From a virus, in IMG/VR virus record IMGVR_UViG_3300020178_000002, positions 124,001 to 188,000 of that record: 64,000 bases of DNA; one strand, written 5' to 3'. The notes under the pieces are model-generated. The model was not told the origin of the DNA. It did not search any database and saw only the letters and a program-made list of their open reading frames with translations. This document shows, in pieces, positions 18,215 to 24,606 of the stretch (position 1 is the stretch's first letter; every line of letters begins with the position of its first letter). The translations under genes were made by a program, and so were the position numbers.

Positions 18215-18613
18215 ATGGTATTTATTTACAGCAACAATTTCGGACATCTTGCACATAAGAGATTTTTTGATGTCTTGGAAGTGAATGGGGGAGAGGTATT
18301 AGCAAAGCTTGACAGTGGTGAGGATTTGCTAGTTTGCTTTGATGGTTTCTTAACAGAATTAGCAAATGGTCATGTGGTTTATGATGTGGGAGTATTTGAC
18401 CCAGAGAAGAGTTATGAGGATCTGGACAAGTACTATGGTTTGATAGTGGGGGATGTCTTACATATCAGCAAGTCATTCTCTGAGATAGAGAATAAGGCTT
18501 TTGATATGGGAGAGGGTCTTAACTTGGACAAGGCTGGTTCAGAGTTGGACAAGATAGAGGATTTGGAATCAGAATTGAAGTTGAAGAAAGAGAGGCTTGG
18601 TTATGTTAGGTGA
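18215..18613 (+). CDS. Unknown small acidic protein
   Basis: 132 residues, AAAGGATTTAAG before ATG. The first 70 residues look like a small beta barrel (FFDVLEVNGGEVLAKLDSGEDLLVCFDG, then GLIVGDVLHISKSF), the last 35 a charged coiled coil (LDKIEDLESELKLKKERLG). It overlaps the next gene by 11 bases, so it is expressed together with a member of the NGKR family. Family not recognised. Confidence 0.6.
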   Translation: MVFIYSNNFGHLAHKRFFDVLEVNGGEVLAKLDSGEDLLVCFDGFLTELANGHVVYDVGVFDPEKSYEDLDKYYGLIVGDVLHISKSFSEIENKAFDMGEGLNLDKAGSELDKIEDLESELKLKKERLGYVR

Positions 18614-18941
18614 TTTTACTCAAGTGGTTGATGGTAAGAGGGTAGCTCTTGAGAGTTTGAAGAATGAGTTCTTTTCAGATGATATTTTTGATCTTCAATT
18701 TACTTTATTCAAAGAGCTTAATTTTATATTTGTTGGTGAGGAGTCTGGTCTTAGTACCTACAGACATGCAGTGGACTCGTCATTAGAGATAGTTTATGAA
18801 TATGATAACACTTTTGCTTTTAAGTATAAGGATAGTTTTTTAAGGATTGAGCTTAAGAATGGTATTTGTGTTTATGATGGTGTTGAGACTTTTCTATCGA
18901 GTATAAGATCTGTTTGGGCTAAGGGAAAAGACTCACATTAA
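18603..18941 (+). CDS. NGKR/IRxxW family protein, member 2
   Basis: 112 residues from ATG at 18603 (GAGAGG upstream; an upstream TTG is less likely because the paralogous remnant starts with the same MLGD). N-motif FTQVVDGKRVAL, central LFKELNFIFVGEE, C-terminal helix FLSSIRSVWAKG. The decayed copy at 17.9 kb is its closest relative at the N-terminus. A terminator follows within 25 bases, so this ends a two-gene unit. Confidence 0.65.
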   Translation: MLGDFTQVVDGKRVALESLKNEFFSDDIFDLQFTLFKELNFIFVGEESGLSTYRHAVDSSLEIVYEYDNTFAFKYKDSFLRIELKNGICVYDGVETFLSSIRSVWAKGKDSH

Positions 18942-18962
18942 GTTTGTGGTTTTGGGAGTGGG

Positions 18963-18991
18963 GGGGTTTAGAAAAAACTAACCCCTTTTTT
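18963..18991 (+). terminator. Rho-independent terminator
   Basis: GGGG-TTTAG (18963-18971) pairs with CTAA-CCCC (18978-18985) with one bulged T, followed by six T. Confidence 0.8.
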
Positions 18992-19001
18992 GTTTTGATA
19001 A
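18982..19001 (+). promoter_or_regulatory. C-run/TTTGATAA promoter
   Basis: CCCC (18982-18985), 7 bases, TTTTGATAA (18993-19001), followed by TAAGGGTAAA exactly as at 18.2 kb. ATG of the next gene is at 19038. Confidence 0.5.
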
Positions 19002-19037
19002 TAAGGGTAAATGGAACGATTAAAGGAGATTAAGATT

Positions 19038-19283
19038 ATGGATAGATTTTTAAGTTTAGTATCTTTGTTCTTTTTCCTCTTGGGTATATCTTGTTTTGGC
19101 AATTTGCCTATGCCTTACAAGGGTGGTTCAACAGGATATATTTGTGAGGGTTACGAGGGTATTCAGTTAGTAGAGATGATGACAACGAACAGTAGAAAGT
19201 TTTTTGGAGAAGACAAGGTGCTGTCTTATGCCTATATATATAAGACATGTGAGATAGTGGAGTTACCGACAAATGGGAATTAA
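19038..19283 (+). CDS. Small secreted or membrane protein
   Basis: 81 residues from the ATG with AAAGGAG upstream; the in-frame ATG at 19011 lacks a ribosome site. N-terminal hydrophobic segment FLSLVSLFFFLLGISCFG (about 3-20) is a signal peptide or anchor; LGISC could act as a weak lipobox. The mature part has two cysteines (YICEGYEG, YKTCEI) that may form a disulphide in the periplasm. First gene of a unit of overlapping small genes. Confidence 0.6.
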   Translation: MDRFLSLVSLFFFLLGISCFGNLPMPYKGGSTGYICEGYEGIQLVEMMTTNSRKFFGEDKVLSYAYIYKTCEIVELPTNGN

Positions 19284-19452
19284 GATAATTTACACAGTAT
19301 TAGCTTTTGTATTTGGTTACTTGGCATTGGGTTTCTTTTTAGAGAGGTCAATAAATAAGAATGGTTTTTGGAGTATGGCGAACTTGAAGTTGATCTTTTA
19401 TTTCAATGTTGTATTTGCTGGTTTGTTTTACTACTTGAGGTATTGGCTATGA
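19273..19452 (+). CDS. 59-aa membrane protein with two hydrophobic segments
   Basis: ATG at 19273 lies inside the end of the preceding gene, and the TGA overlaps the next ATG at 19449 (ATGA), so it is packed between two genes with no spare base. The product has two membrane spans, VLAFVFGYLALGFFL (about 9-23) and LIFYFNVVFAGLFYYL (about 40-55), separated by a short polar loop. Small-holin-like or inhibitor-like architecture; no family recognised. Confidence 0.6.
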   Translation: MGIKIIYTVLAFVFGYLALGFFLERSINKNGFWSMANLKLIFYFNVVFAGLFYYLRYWL

Positions 19453-19799
19453 GATACACAAAGGTAGAGAATGGCCAGAGGGTTTGGTCTTCAGATTCCG
19501 CAGCTATGACTTTATATCAAGATGCACGAATGGATGCAGGTGGTTTAGGTTCAAGTTATTTTAATGTTATGCTTAAACATGCTTTATTGGAGTGTGGTTT
19601 TAAAGAGCTTGCGGAGAATACTCTGATATATGTGCTTGGTGATCCTCCATTGGGTTCACCTCTTCTTGGAGGTCGTGTGCAGATAATGACTTACAATAAT
19701 TTGTATAGGAAGAAGATATCTGTAGCGAGTGAAAAAGGTTTGGAAGAGGTTAAGGACATATTGCAGTTATTTGATTTAATAAGGAGTCATTGGAAATGA
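19449..19799 (+). CDS. NGKR/IRxxW family protein, member 3
   Basis: 116 residues starting with MRYTKVENGQRVWSS at the ATGA overlap; an upstream ATG at 19368 would run through the small membrane gene. Family landmarks: YTKVENGQRVW, LKHALLECGFKELAENTLIYVLGDP, and LFDLIRSHWK at the end. Very similar in plan to the genes at 19796 and 20113. Confidence 0.65.
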   Translation: MRYTKVENGQRVWSSDSAAMTLYQDARMDAGGLGSSYFNVMLKHALLECGFKELAENTLIYVLGDPPLGSPLLGGRVQIMTYNNLYRKKISVASEKGLEEVKDILQLFDLIRSHWK

Positions 19800-20116
19800 G
19801 TTTAACAGAGGTAGTTAATGGTAAGAGGGATTGGGCTGAAGTGTTTTTGCCAGCATATCTAAACAGGACACTTATGGCATCTAATTTGGATATGCATATG
19901 ATAGGTGAGGTTTTAGAGGAGTGTGGCTTCTCGAAAGAGTATGGCAAAGAGCTTTGGTTTCTGGGAGAGCCTTTTTGTGATCATATGAGGGGTCAGATAG
20001 AAATACTCTCATCTGGTCAGGGTCAGGGGATTTCTATAAGGTCATCAGAGCACATGGAAACGATCACAGATTTTAATTTATTTTTTGAGAAGATTAGGGA
20101 ACATTGGGAGTTATGA
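19796..20116 (+). CDS. NGKR/IRxxW family protein, member 4
   Basis: 106 residues; start ATG overlaps the previous stop. MSLTEVVNGKRDW at the N-terminus, LEECGFSKEYGKELWFLGEPF in the middle, and FEKIREHWEL at the end. The first 13 residues are identical to member 5, while the middle has diverged. Confidence 0.65.
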   Translation: MSLTEVVNGKRDWAEVFLPAYLNRTLMASNLDMHMIGEVLEECGFSKEYGKELWFLGEPFCDHMRGQIEILSSGQGQGISIRSSEHMETITDFNLFFEKIREHWEL

Positions 20117-20454
20117 GTTTAACAGAGGTAGTTAATGGCAAGAGGGATTGGACAGATCTTAATTCAGTGGCAGGTAGGTATAAGGCTGCTCTTGAGTATG
20201 TTGATGCCACTAGTGATTTTAATGAAATACTTAAAGGAGCTTTGCTTGAGTGTGGTTTTAAGGAGGCAGAGAACAGGTATGTTTACAAACTTGGAGAGCC
20301 TATTAGTGAGGATCATGGTCATGCTCGAGTTATGGTTTATACTTATATGAGTTTGAAAACTTTTGGTTTTATTAAGGTGACGAGTAGAAATGGTATAGAA
20401 GAGGTTAATGATATATCAGAGTTATTTAATTTAATAAGGAGACATTGGAAATGA
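20113..20454 (+). CDS. NGKR/IRxxW family protein, member 5
   Basis: 113 residues; start ATG overlaps the previous stop. MSLTEVVNGKRDW, LKGALLECGFKEAENRYVYKLGEP, FNLIRRHWK. Its middle resembles member 3 more than member 4, suggesting exchange or unequal duplication among copies. Confidence 0.65.
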   Translation: MSLTEVVNGKRDWTDLNSVAGRYKAALEYVDATSDFNEILKGALLECGFKEAENRYVYKLGEPISEDHGHARVMVYTYMSLKTFGFIKVTSRNGIEEVNDISELFNLIRRHWK

Positions 20455-20828
20455 GTTTAACAGAGATTGTTAATGGTAAGAGAGATTGGACAAAAGAGGG
20501 TAAGCAGGTTATCCAGAACATTTTGAGTTGGGGCATGGACAAGGGCAACTATATGATGTTAGAGGACATTCTAACATTGGAGCTTGAGAAGACAGATTTC
20601 TCAAAAAAGGTATTGTGTGGAGATGGTAAGCGTAAGGCAATATGGGAGTCAGAGTGGGGTTGTTTGATTTACCTTGACTTGGACATGGAGACAGAGGTGG
20701 ATTCAACTTTCCATGTGAGCCTATTAAACTACAGGGGTTTTGATTCTACTAACATTCTGGATTTATGGGGTTTGATCAGACAAACTTGGGTTTGGAAGCA
20801 AAAGAACGATGCATGGGAAAACAGGTAA
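20451..20828 (+). CDS. NGKR/IRxxW family protein, member 6
   Basis: 125 residues; start ATG overlaps the previous stop. MSLTEIVNGKRDW is nearly unchanged, but the rest is diverged: LELEKTDFSKKVLCGDGK in place of the ECGF segment and LWGLIRQTWVWKQ as the terminal helix, with a 10-residue charged extension. Last of the overlapping run. Confidence 0.65.
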   Translation: MSLTEIVNGKRDWTKEGKQVIQNILSWGMDKGNYMMLEDILTLELEKTDFSKKVLCGDGKRKAIWESEWGCLIYLDLDMETEVDSTFHVSLLNYRGFDSTNILDLWGLIRQTWVWKQKNDAWENR

Positions 20829-20921
20829 GCTTTTTCGATATCTTGTACCCCCCTCTTTCTTTCGATTCTTCAAAGTAATACCGATCAGGCAAGAGTTTGG
20901 TGTTTAAGTCCTTGAGTTTAG

Positions 20922-20950
20922 AAGCAGGCCATTAGGTCTGCTTTTTTTTT
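20922..20950 (+). terminator. Rho-independent terminator
   Basis: AAGCAG (20922-20927) pairs with CTGCTT (20938-20943), followed by a T run. It closes the unit of NGKR-family genes about 95 bases after the last stop. Confidence 0.8.
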
Positions 20951-21023
20951 GTCTGGAGCTTGCCAATTTATAAGTCTGTGTGAAAGGATATAAGTATCCC
21001 ACTTTTTCAAAGGAGCATGAGTC

Positions 21024-21176
21024 ATGGAAATCATAATAACAGATAAGATGCTTGAAGACTTAAAGAGAGAGTCGGAGAGACCTTTTTTGCAACTACCCCT
21101 ACCAGAGCCAGACTTTAAAAAGAAGAAAGAGGCTAAGAAAAAAGAACCTAAGAGGGTGATAATTATAGACATTTAA
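21024..21176 (+). CDS. 50-aa basic protein
   Basis: ATG preceded by AGGAG at eight bases. MEIIITDKMLEDLKRE, then a Pro-rich FLQLPLPEPDF, a lysine-rich helix (KKKKEAKKKEPK) and a closing RVIIIDI. The matching hydrophobic ends could form a two-stranded sheet around the basic helix. No relative recognised; the good ribosome site argues that it is real. Confidence 0.5.
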   Translation: MEIIITDKMLEDLKRESERPFLQLPLPEPDFKKKKEAKKKEPKRVIIIDI

Positions 21177-21185
21177 TAAAGTTTT

Positions 21186-21213
21186 TTCGACCTTATTAAA
21201 AAAATTCTATAAT
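21186..21213 (+). promoter_or_regulatory. Sigma70-like promoter candidate
   Basis: TATAAT at 21208-21213 with a weak -35 (TTCGAC, 21186-21191) 16 bases upstream, in a very AT-rich gap, 41 bases before the ATG at 21254. Confidence 0.35.
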
Positions 21214-21253
21214 AGATATCGTAGTTTTAATATTTTTAAAAGGTTGTTAAAAA

Positions 21254-21688
21254 ATGGTTTTAGATGAAATGAGTTTGTTTGATCACTTCTTCCAAACGTT
21301 ATACAGTTTGGGAGTCTCGACAGACAATGAGTTATATTACAGTGAGTCAGAAGATTGTATTGAGGGTAAATACCTTCTTGTGGACTTTAAGATTCCAGAT
21401 ATGGTGTGTCACCACAAAGCTTACTTAGAGGGTGGTGAGATTAAAGAGAAGACAGTTTACTATAGACCTCAAGAGGTTAGGATTTTAAACCTTCTGCGAT
21501 CTTCTTACCCTGACATTGAGTTTGAAGTATCTTTAAGAGAAGAGCATTTTTCAAGAATTAACCTTGAAGCTGACTTTGATGATGATCTGAATGACTTCTT
21601 CAATACCTTAGACATTAAGGGAGTGGAAGTTCCTACTTTTGGTAAACCTCTAAGTTATGTGAATATTGTGATTGATGGAAGAGATTGA
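21254..21688 (+). CDS. Unknown acidic protein
   Basis: 144 residues; AAAGG lies ten bases before ATG. Acidic, mixed alpha/beta, rich in Asp, Glu and Leu (VRILNLLRSSYPDIEFEVSLREEHF, then LEADFDDDLNDFFNTLDIKGVEVP). No motif or membrane segment seen. It overlaps the next gene by 14 bases. Function unknown. Confidence 0.6.
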   Translation: MVLDEMSLFDHFFQTLYSLGVSTDNELYYSESEDCIEGKYLLVDFKIPDMVCHHKAYLEGGEIKEKTVYYRPQEVRILNLLRSSYPDIEFEVSLREEHFSRINLEADFDDDLNDFFNTLDIKGVEVPTFGKPLSYVNIVIDGRD

Positions 21689-22088
21689 AGTTTCAGTTAG
21701 TTTAACAAAGCTTGAGGGGGATCAGGTTGTCTGGTTGCAACCTTCTTATAAAGCGTTGCCTTTTGACATGATTGCCCTTGAGGTAGCTTGTTATTTCGAC
21801 AGACATATAAAAAGCCCTGCCTTCCATGTTTTTGAGACAGATTACTCAGATTTCACTTTTAGGGTAGAGGTCTCTTTAGCGGATTGTTGGACAGTTTGCT
21901 TCAAGAAGAAGAAAAATAGGGAAAGTCTTAATTTCAAGGTTTGGGGAGCGATATATGGTTTCGACTTAGTATCAGAAGAAGAGTCAAAGACTTGGGCTTA
22001 CCCTTTTTTCTTTTCAGAAATCACAGAAGAAAGTTTCTGGGTTCACTTAGAAAATTTCAGTGGGAAGAAGTTAAGATGGAAGGGTTGA
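21675..22088 (+). CDS. Unknown protein, possible distant NGKR-family relative
   Basis: 137 residues from ATG at 21675 inside the end of the previous gene. SLTKLEGDQVVW near the N-terminus recalls the SLTEVVNGKRDW motif of the tandem family, but the rest is longer and lacks the IRxxW end, so kinship is unsure. Aromatic-rich strands (FTFRVEVSLADCWTVCFKKK) dominate. Confidence 0.55.
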   Translation: MEEIEVSVSLTKLEGDQVVWLQPSYKALPFDMIALEVACYFDRHIKSPAFHVFETDYSDFTFRVEVSLADCWTVCFKKKKNRESLNFKVWGAIYGFDLVSEEESKTWAYPFFFSEITEESFWVHLENFSGKKLRWKG

Positions 22089-22135
22089 TTTACTTAACCT
22101 TATTTATAAGTTTTTTAATAGGGTTGTTTATTTAG
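22076..22135 (+). CDS. Possible 19-aa single-span membrane peptide
   Basis: ATG at 22076 overlaps the end of the previous gene and opens MEGLIYLTLFISFLIGLFI, almost a pure transmembrane helix, stopping at the foot of the terminator. GAAG lies upstream. Too short to be certain. Confidence 0.3.
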   Translation: MEGLIYLTLFISFLIGLFI

Positions 22136-22169
22136 GCAGGTTCTCATATGAGGCTCTGCCTTTTTTTTT
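22134..22169 (+). terminator. Rho-independent terminator
   Basis: AGGCAG (22134-22139) pairs with CTGCCT (22156-22161), with an inner CTCATATGAG palindrome, followed by nine T. Confidence 0.85.
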
Positions 22170-22170
22170 G

Positions 22171-22214
22171 TTTATAGTCTCCATGCATTATTAATGTGAA
22201 AGGCATGGAACTAT
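22171..22214 (+). promoter_or_regulatory. TTTATA promoter candidate and start-site hairpin
   Basis: TTTATA (22171-22176) directly follows the terminator T run. ATAGT+TCCATGC (22174-22186, one bulged C) pairs with GCATGGA+ACTAT (22203-22214), a 12-bp stem whose 3' arm touches the AAAGG ribosome site and includes the first two bases of the start codon. Confidence 0.6.
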
Positions 22215-23049
22215 GAACAAAATACAGAGATTAGAAGCAAGAGTAGCTAGGCTTGAAAAAGAGTCTTTTATTTCGGCTCAAAAAGTATGGGATACAGCAA
22301 ACAGCATACTCCCTCAATTAAACAGGCTTAAGGGTGCTGCGAAAGAGCTGATTAGACTAGTGACAGGTGCTATACGCAGTGTTTGGGCAGAGTTGAATTT
22401 AATAGTTCGCAAGAAGAACAAGAAGAAGATACTTGGTTATTTGGAAGCTTCTTTTGAAGAAACTATAAAGAATGCTTTCCAGCCATTTGTCTCGGTGTCA
22501 GAGCCACCAGAGCTTGTGGCATTCTTGCCAGGCAATCTATTAGGTTCTACTTTTAGGTTCAAGAATAGGAAGTATCAGCTTAAAGAGTTATTAAGGCATG
22601 ATGCTGTGACAGGTCAAGGTGCTTACAATGCATATAATGAGTGGGTCACAGAGTATGGGTTATACTTGGACTATATGATGGATAAGTACCCAAGACCAGA
22701 CAGCAAAGTGGGCAAGAAGGTTGTTTATCAGATGATGGAGAACCTGAAAATAGGGAGACTTAGCAAACTTGCTTGGAAGTTTTTTAACATTTGGATAAAG
22801 GTAAGTTCCCAGATTGGTTTAGTGGTTGGTTTAGCGACAGCTTTATCTGCACTTTCTTTAGCTGTGGGTGTGAGAGGGGCAGTGAAAACATTTACTACTC
22901 TCCTTAATAATAAGATAGACAAGGAGATAGGTAAGACAGACTTAGCTAGTAATCCTTTGTTTGACCCTAACAAGACAGCCTCTCAAAGGAAGCTTTCATC
23001 TTTAGCTTTAGTGACCTTAGTGTTAGAGGACATTCACTATTCTTATTAG
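22213..23049 (+). CDS. Tagged virion-cargo candidate, membrane-active family (278 aa)
   Basis: Begins MNKIQRLEARVARLEKESF, the tag shared with at least ten other proteins of the window. Behind it come an amphipathic helix region, a segment STFRFKNRKYQLKELL...YNAYNEWVTEY that lines up with STFTGG...LKKL...AYxSWxxDY in the genes at 27847, 28951, 30632 and 31740, and a hydrophobic stretch of about 25 residues (IGLVVGLATALSALSLAVGV). The C-terminus (TASQRKLSSLALVTLVLE) matches the family's TASxxPxxA...RxLE end. Probably an internal head protein injected with DNA or acting at a membrane; this role is inferred from the tag and hydrophobic segment. Confidence 0.7.
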   Translation: MNKIQRLEARVARLEKESFISAQKVWDTANSILPQLNRLKGAAKELIRLVTGAIRSVWAELNLIVRKKNKKKILGYLEASFEETIKNAFQPFVSVSEPPELVAFLPGNLLGSTFRFKNRKYQLKELLRHDAVTGQGAYNAYNEWVTEYGLYLDYMMDKYPRPDSKVGKKVVYQMMENLKIGRLSKLAWKFFNIWIKVSSQIGLVVGLATALSALSLAVGVRGAVKTFTTLLNNKIDKEIGKTDLASNPLFDPNKTASQRKLSSLALVTLVLEDIHYSY

Positions 23050-23053
23050 TTTT

Positions 23054-23060
23054 TTTATTG
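23054..23060 (+). promoter_or_regulatory. TTTAT-type promoter candidate
   Basis: TTTATTG 42 bases upstream of the ATG at 23096, the same distance as at 22213 and 24079. A short TGCC/GGCA hairpin follows. Confidence 0.4.
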
Positions 23061-23095
23061 TTGCCAATAGGCAGAATAAACTAAGGACAAGAGCC

Positions 23096-23431
23096 ATGAC
23101 ATCAGAGAACCAGAATAAAATGATAGAGTTGATATTCAAGATTTTGAGTGTCCTCGTAATTCCGTTTGGGGCATATATAATTTCAATGTCAACAGACATT
23201 AAGTTATTAGAGCAGAAGCTTCAATCTCAAGAAGAGAAAGTTTCCCAGATTATTTTAAAAGTAGAGAAGCTAGATAAAGATGTTGCAGAGGGTTGGAGCA
23301 ACATTAAGCTTAATACTCAAGAAGTACGACAGATGAAAGAGATGATCACAAATCAGTCTCAGATGGTTAGAGAAGTGTATGAGTATGTGCTGAGACAACA
23401 GGGGGGGAGAAGACAAGGCAGAGGAAACTAA
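23096..23431 (+). CDS. Membrane-anchored coiled-coil protein (inner-membrane spanin or holin candidate)
   Basis: 111 residues, AAGGA before ATG. A hydrophobic segment (IFKILSVLVIPFGAYII, about 13-29) is followed by a long charged coiled coil (LLEQKLQSQEEKVSQIILKVEKLDKDV) and a basic tail. The layout, N-terminal anchor and periplasmic coiled coil, is that of inner-membrane spanins, and the next gene has a signal-like N-terminus. No sequence family is recognised. Confidence 0.55.
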   Translation: MTSENQNKMIELIFKILSVLVIPFGAYIISMSTDIKLLEQKLQSQEEKVSQIILKVEKLDKDVAEGWSNIKLNTQEVRQMKEMITNQSQMVREVYEYVLRQQGGRRQGRGN

Positions 23432-23432
23432 A

Positions 23433-23768
23433 ATGAAAAAGTTCCTCATATTGTCTCTTAGTCTAACTTTATTAATGTGCATTGCTGGTTTAAAAGCTCA
23501 GAGAGTAGAAAAAAAAGAAATTAAGTTGCTTGAATCTCAGGTTGAGGTGGTAGATATAAAGAAGAACCGAGAGGTTGAATCTTTAATGTATGAAACCCAA
23601 GCATTGATGAAAGAAACTTGTAAGCTTCATCAACTGCTTATAAAGGAAAAGACCAATGAGCAACGAAAGTCAAACACCAGTAGAACCACAGAGCGTAGGC
23701 ACACTCACAGAGGAAGAAATGGGTATGATTGCCCAGCTTCGTCAAGCAGCCACCCAACTTCTAAATAA
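23433..23768 (+). CDS. Signal-peptide coiled-coil protein (outer spanin candidate) overlapping the next gene
   Basis: 111 residues, GAGGAAAC before ATG. MKKFLILSLSLTLLMCIAGLKAQ looks like a signal peptide; LLMC is a poor lipobox, so lipidation is doubtful. A coiled coil with KLLESQVEVVDIKKNREVESL follows. From about residue 75 the reading frame overlaps the next gene for 113 bases and becomes Arg/Ser/His-rich (TTERRHTHRGRNGYDC), the look of an out-of-frame translation. Either a true long overlap or a gene that lost its original stop. Confidence 0.5.
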   Translation: MKKFLILSLSLTLLMCIAGLKAQRVEKKEIKLLESQVEVVDIKKNREVESLMYETQALMKETCKLHQLLIKEKTNEQRKSNTSRTTERRHTHRGRNGYDCPASSSSHPTSK

Positions 23769-23961
23769 TCTTGGTCAGCTTGAGCTTCGTAAGAGCCAGA
23801 TTGTAGCTCAACTTCAGAGAAATGAGGGGCAAGCCCAACAAATTCTTGTTGATGCTAAGAATCGTTTAGGTATTCCAGAGGGTGCTGCTTGGCAAGTACA
23901 AGAGAATGGTGAAGTTCTCGCTGTGATGCCTTCTGAAGAGGAGACTAGCACAGAGGGCTAA
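23656..23961 (+). CDS. Small helical protein
   Basis: 101 residues, AAAGGAAAAG before ATG. Polar N-terminus, then one long amphipathic helix (about 20-75: AQLRQAATQLLNNLGQLELRKSQIVAQL...) likely to form a coiled coil, then LGIPEGAAWQVQENGEVLAVMP. Similar small coiled-coil proteins act as chaperones or structural fillers in phages, but there is no family match. A terminator follows 35 bases after the stop. Confidence 0.65.
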   Translation: MSNESQTPVEPQSVGTLTEEEMGMIAQLRQAATQLLNNLGQLELRKSQIVAQLQRNEGQAQQILVDAKNRLGIPEGAAWQVQENGEVLAVMPSEEETSTEG

Positions 23962-23995
23962 TACTTTAATTGACCCTTTTATCTAGTGTTTTAAG

Positions 23996-24035
23996 AGCTC
24001 TATTGCCATCATGTTGGTAGTAGAGCTTTTTTTTT
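23996..24035 (+). terminator. Rho-independent terminator
   Basis: AGCTCTA (23996-24002) pairs with TAGAGCT (24021-24027), followed by eight T. Confidence 0.85.
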
Positions 24036-24036
24036 G

Positions 24037-24074
24037 TTTATTGATAGCCTTCTTATAAGATAAAGAAAGGCTAT
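24037..24074 (+). promoter_or_regulatory. TTTAT promoter candidate and SD-covering hairpin
   Basis: TTTATTG (24037-24043) follows the terminator at once. ATAGCCTT (24044-24051) pairs perfectly with AAGGCTAT (24067-24074); the 3' arm contains most of the AAAGG ribosome site of the gene starting at 24079. Confidence 0.6.
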
Positions 24075-24078
24075 GGTA

Positions 24079-24597
24079 ATGAAAAAAGAGATTGAAAAAT
24101 TAAAAGAAAAGGCAGACCTTAGTTTGCATAGGAAAAGTAATATCTCTGTTCTCATAGAAGAGTTTAAAGAGATTACCATGACCTTAGCAGCAGATGTTCA
24201 TACTGAGAGGAATATGTTTGAGTTAAGGCAGTATCAGCATTTGATTGATCTGCTCAATAGCATTAGAAAAAGAAACTCTCTGATAGAAAGGCAAACCAAA
24301 CTACCTTTCTACAATCTGGTTCAAGCATACCATCTATCTTTATACTTCACTTCATTAAGATATGTCCTAAAAGATAACAAGTCTCCAGAATTTGAGAAAA
24401 TAGACGAGATCATGGAAGATGTGGACTTTATTTTAGAAGAAGGAAAAAAAGTCATTTCAAAGTTCCATCACCAGATGCTTGAAAGAAAAGCAAATGAAAC
24501 AAAGCAAGCAATCATAAAAAGGCTTTCCAGAATAGACCGATTATTAAATAGGTTTATGAGAAAGAAAGCAGCAGAACTGTCTAACTCAAAGCTGTAG
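24079..24597 (+). CDS. Unknown all-helical protein
   Basis: 172 residues from the second of two close ATGs (AAAGG is eight bases from 24079 but only two from 24073). All-helical, charged, starting MKKEIEKLKEKADLSL, with no membrane segment and a very basic C-terminal helix (LSRIDRLLNRFMRKKAAEL). The end is close to the next structural-looking gene (9 bases). May be a chaperone or small virion protein. Confidence 0.6.
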   Translation: MKKEIEKLKEKADLSLHRKSNISVLIEEFKEITMTLAADVHTERNMFELRQYQHLIDLLNSIRKRNSLIERQTKLPFYNLVQAYHLSLYFTSLRYVLKDNKSPEFEKIDEIMEDVDFILEEGKKVISKFHHQMLERKANETKQAIIKRLSRIDRLLNRFMRKKAAELSNSKL

Positions 24598-24606
24598 GGT
24601 ATTAGT

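Noticed and set aside
20848-20870. C6 run followed by TTTCGATTC, resembling the C-run promoter
   Set aside because: The GATAA core is missing and a terminator comes before the next gene; a small RNA between them is possible but unsupported.
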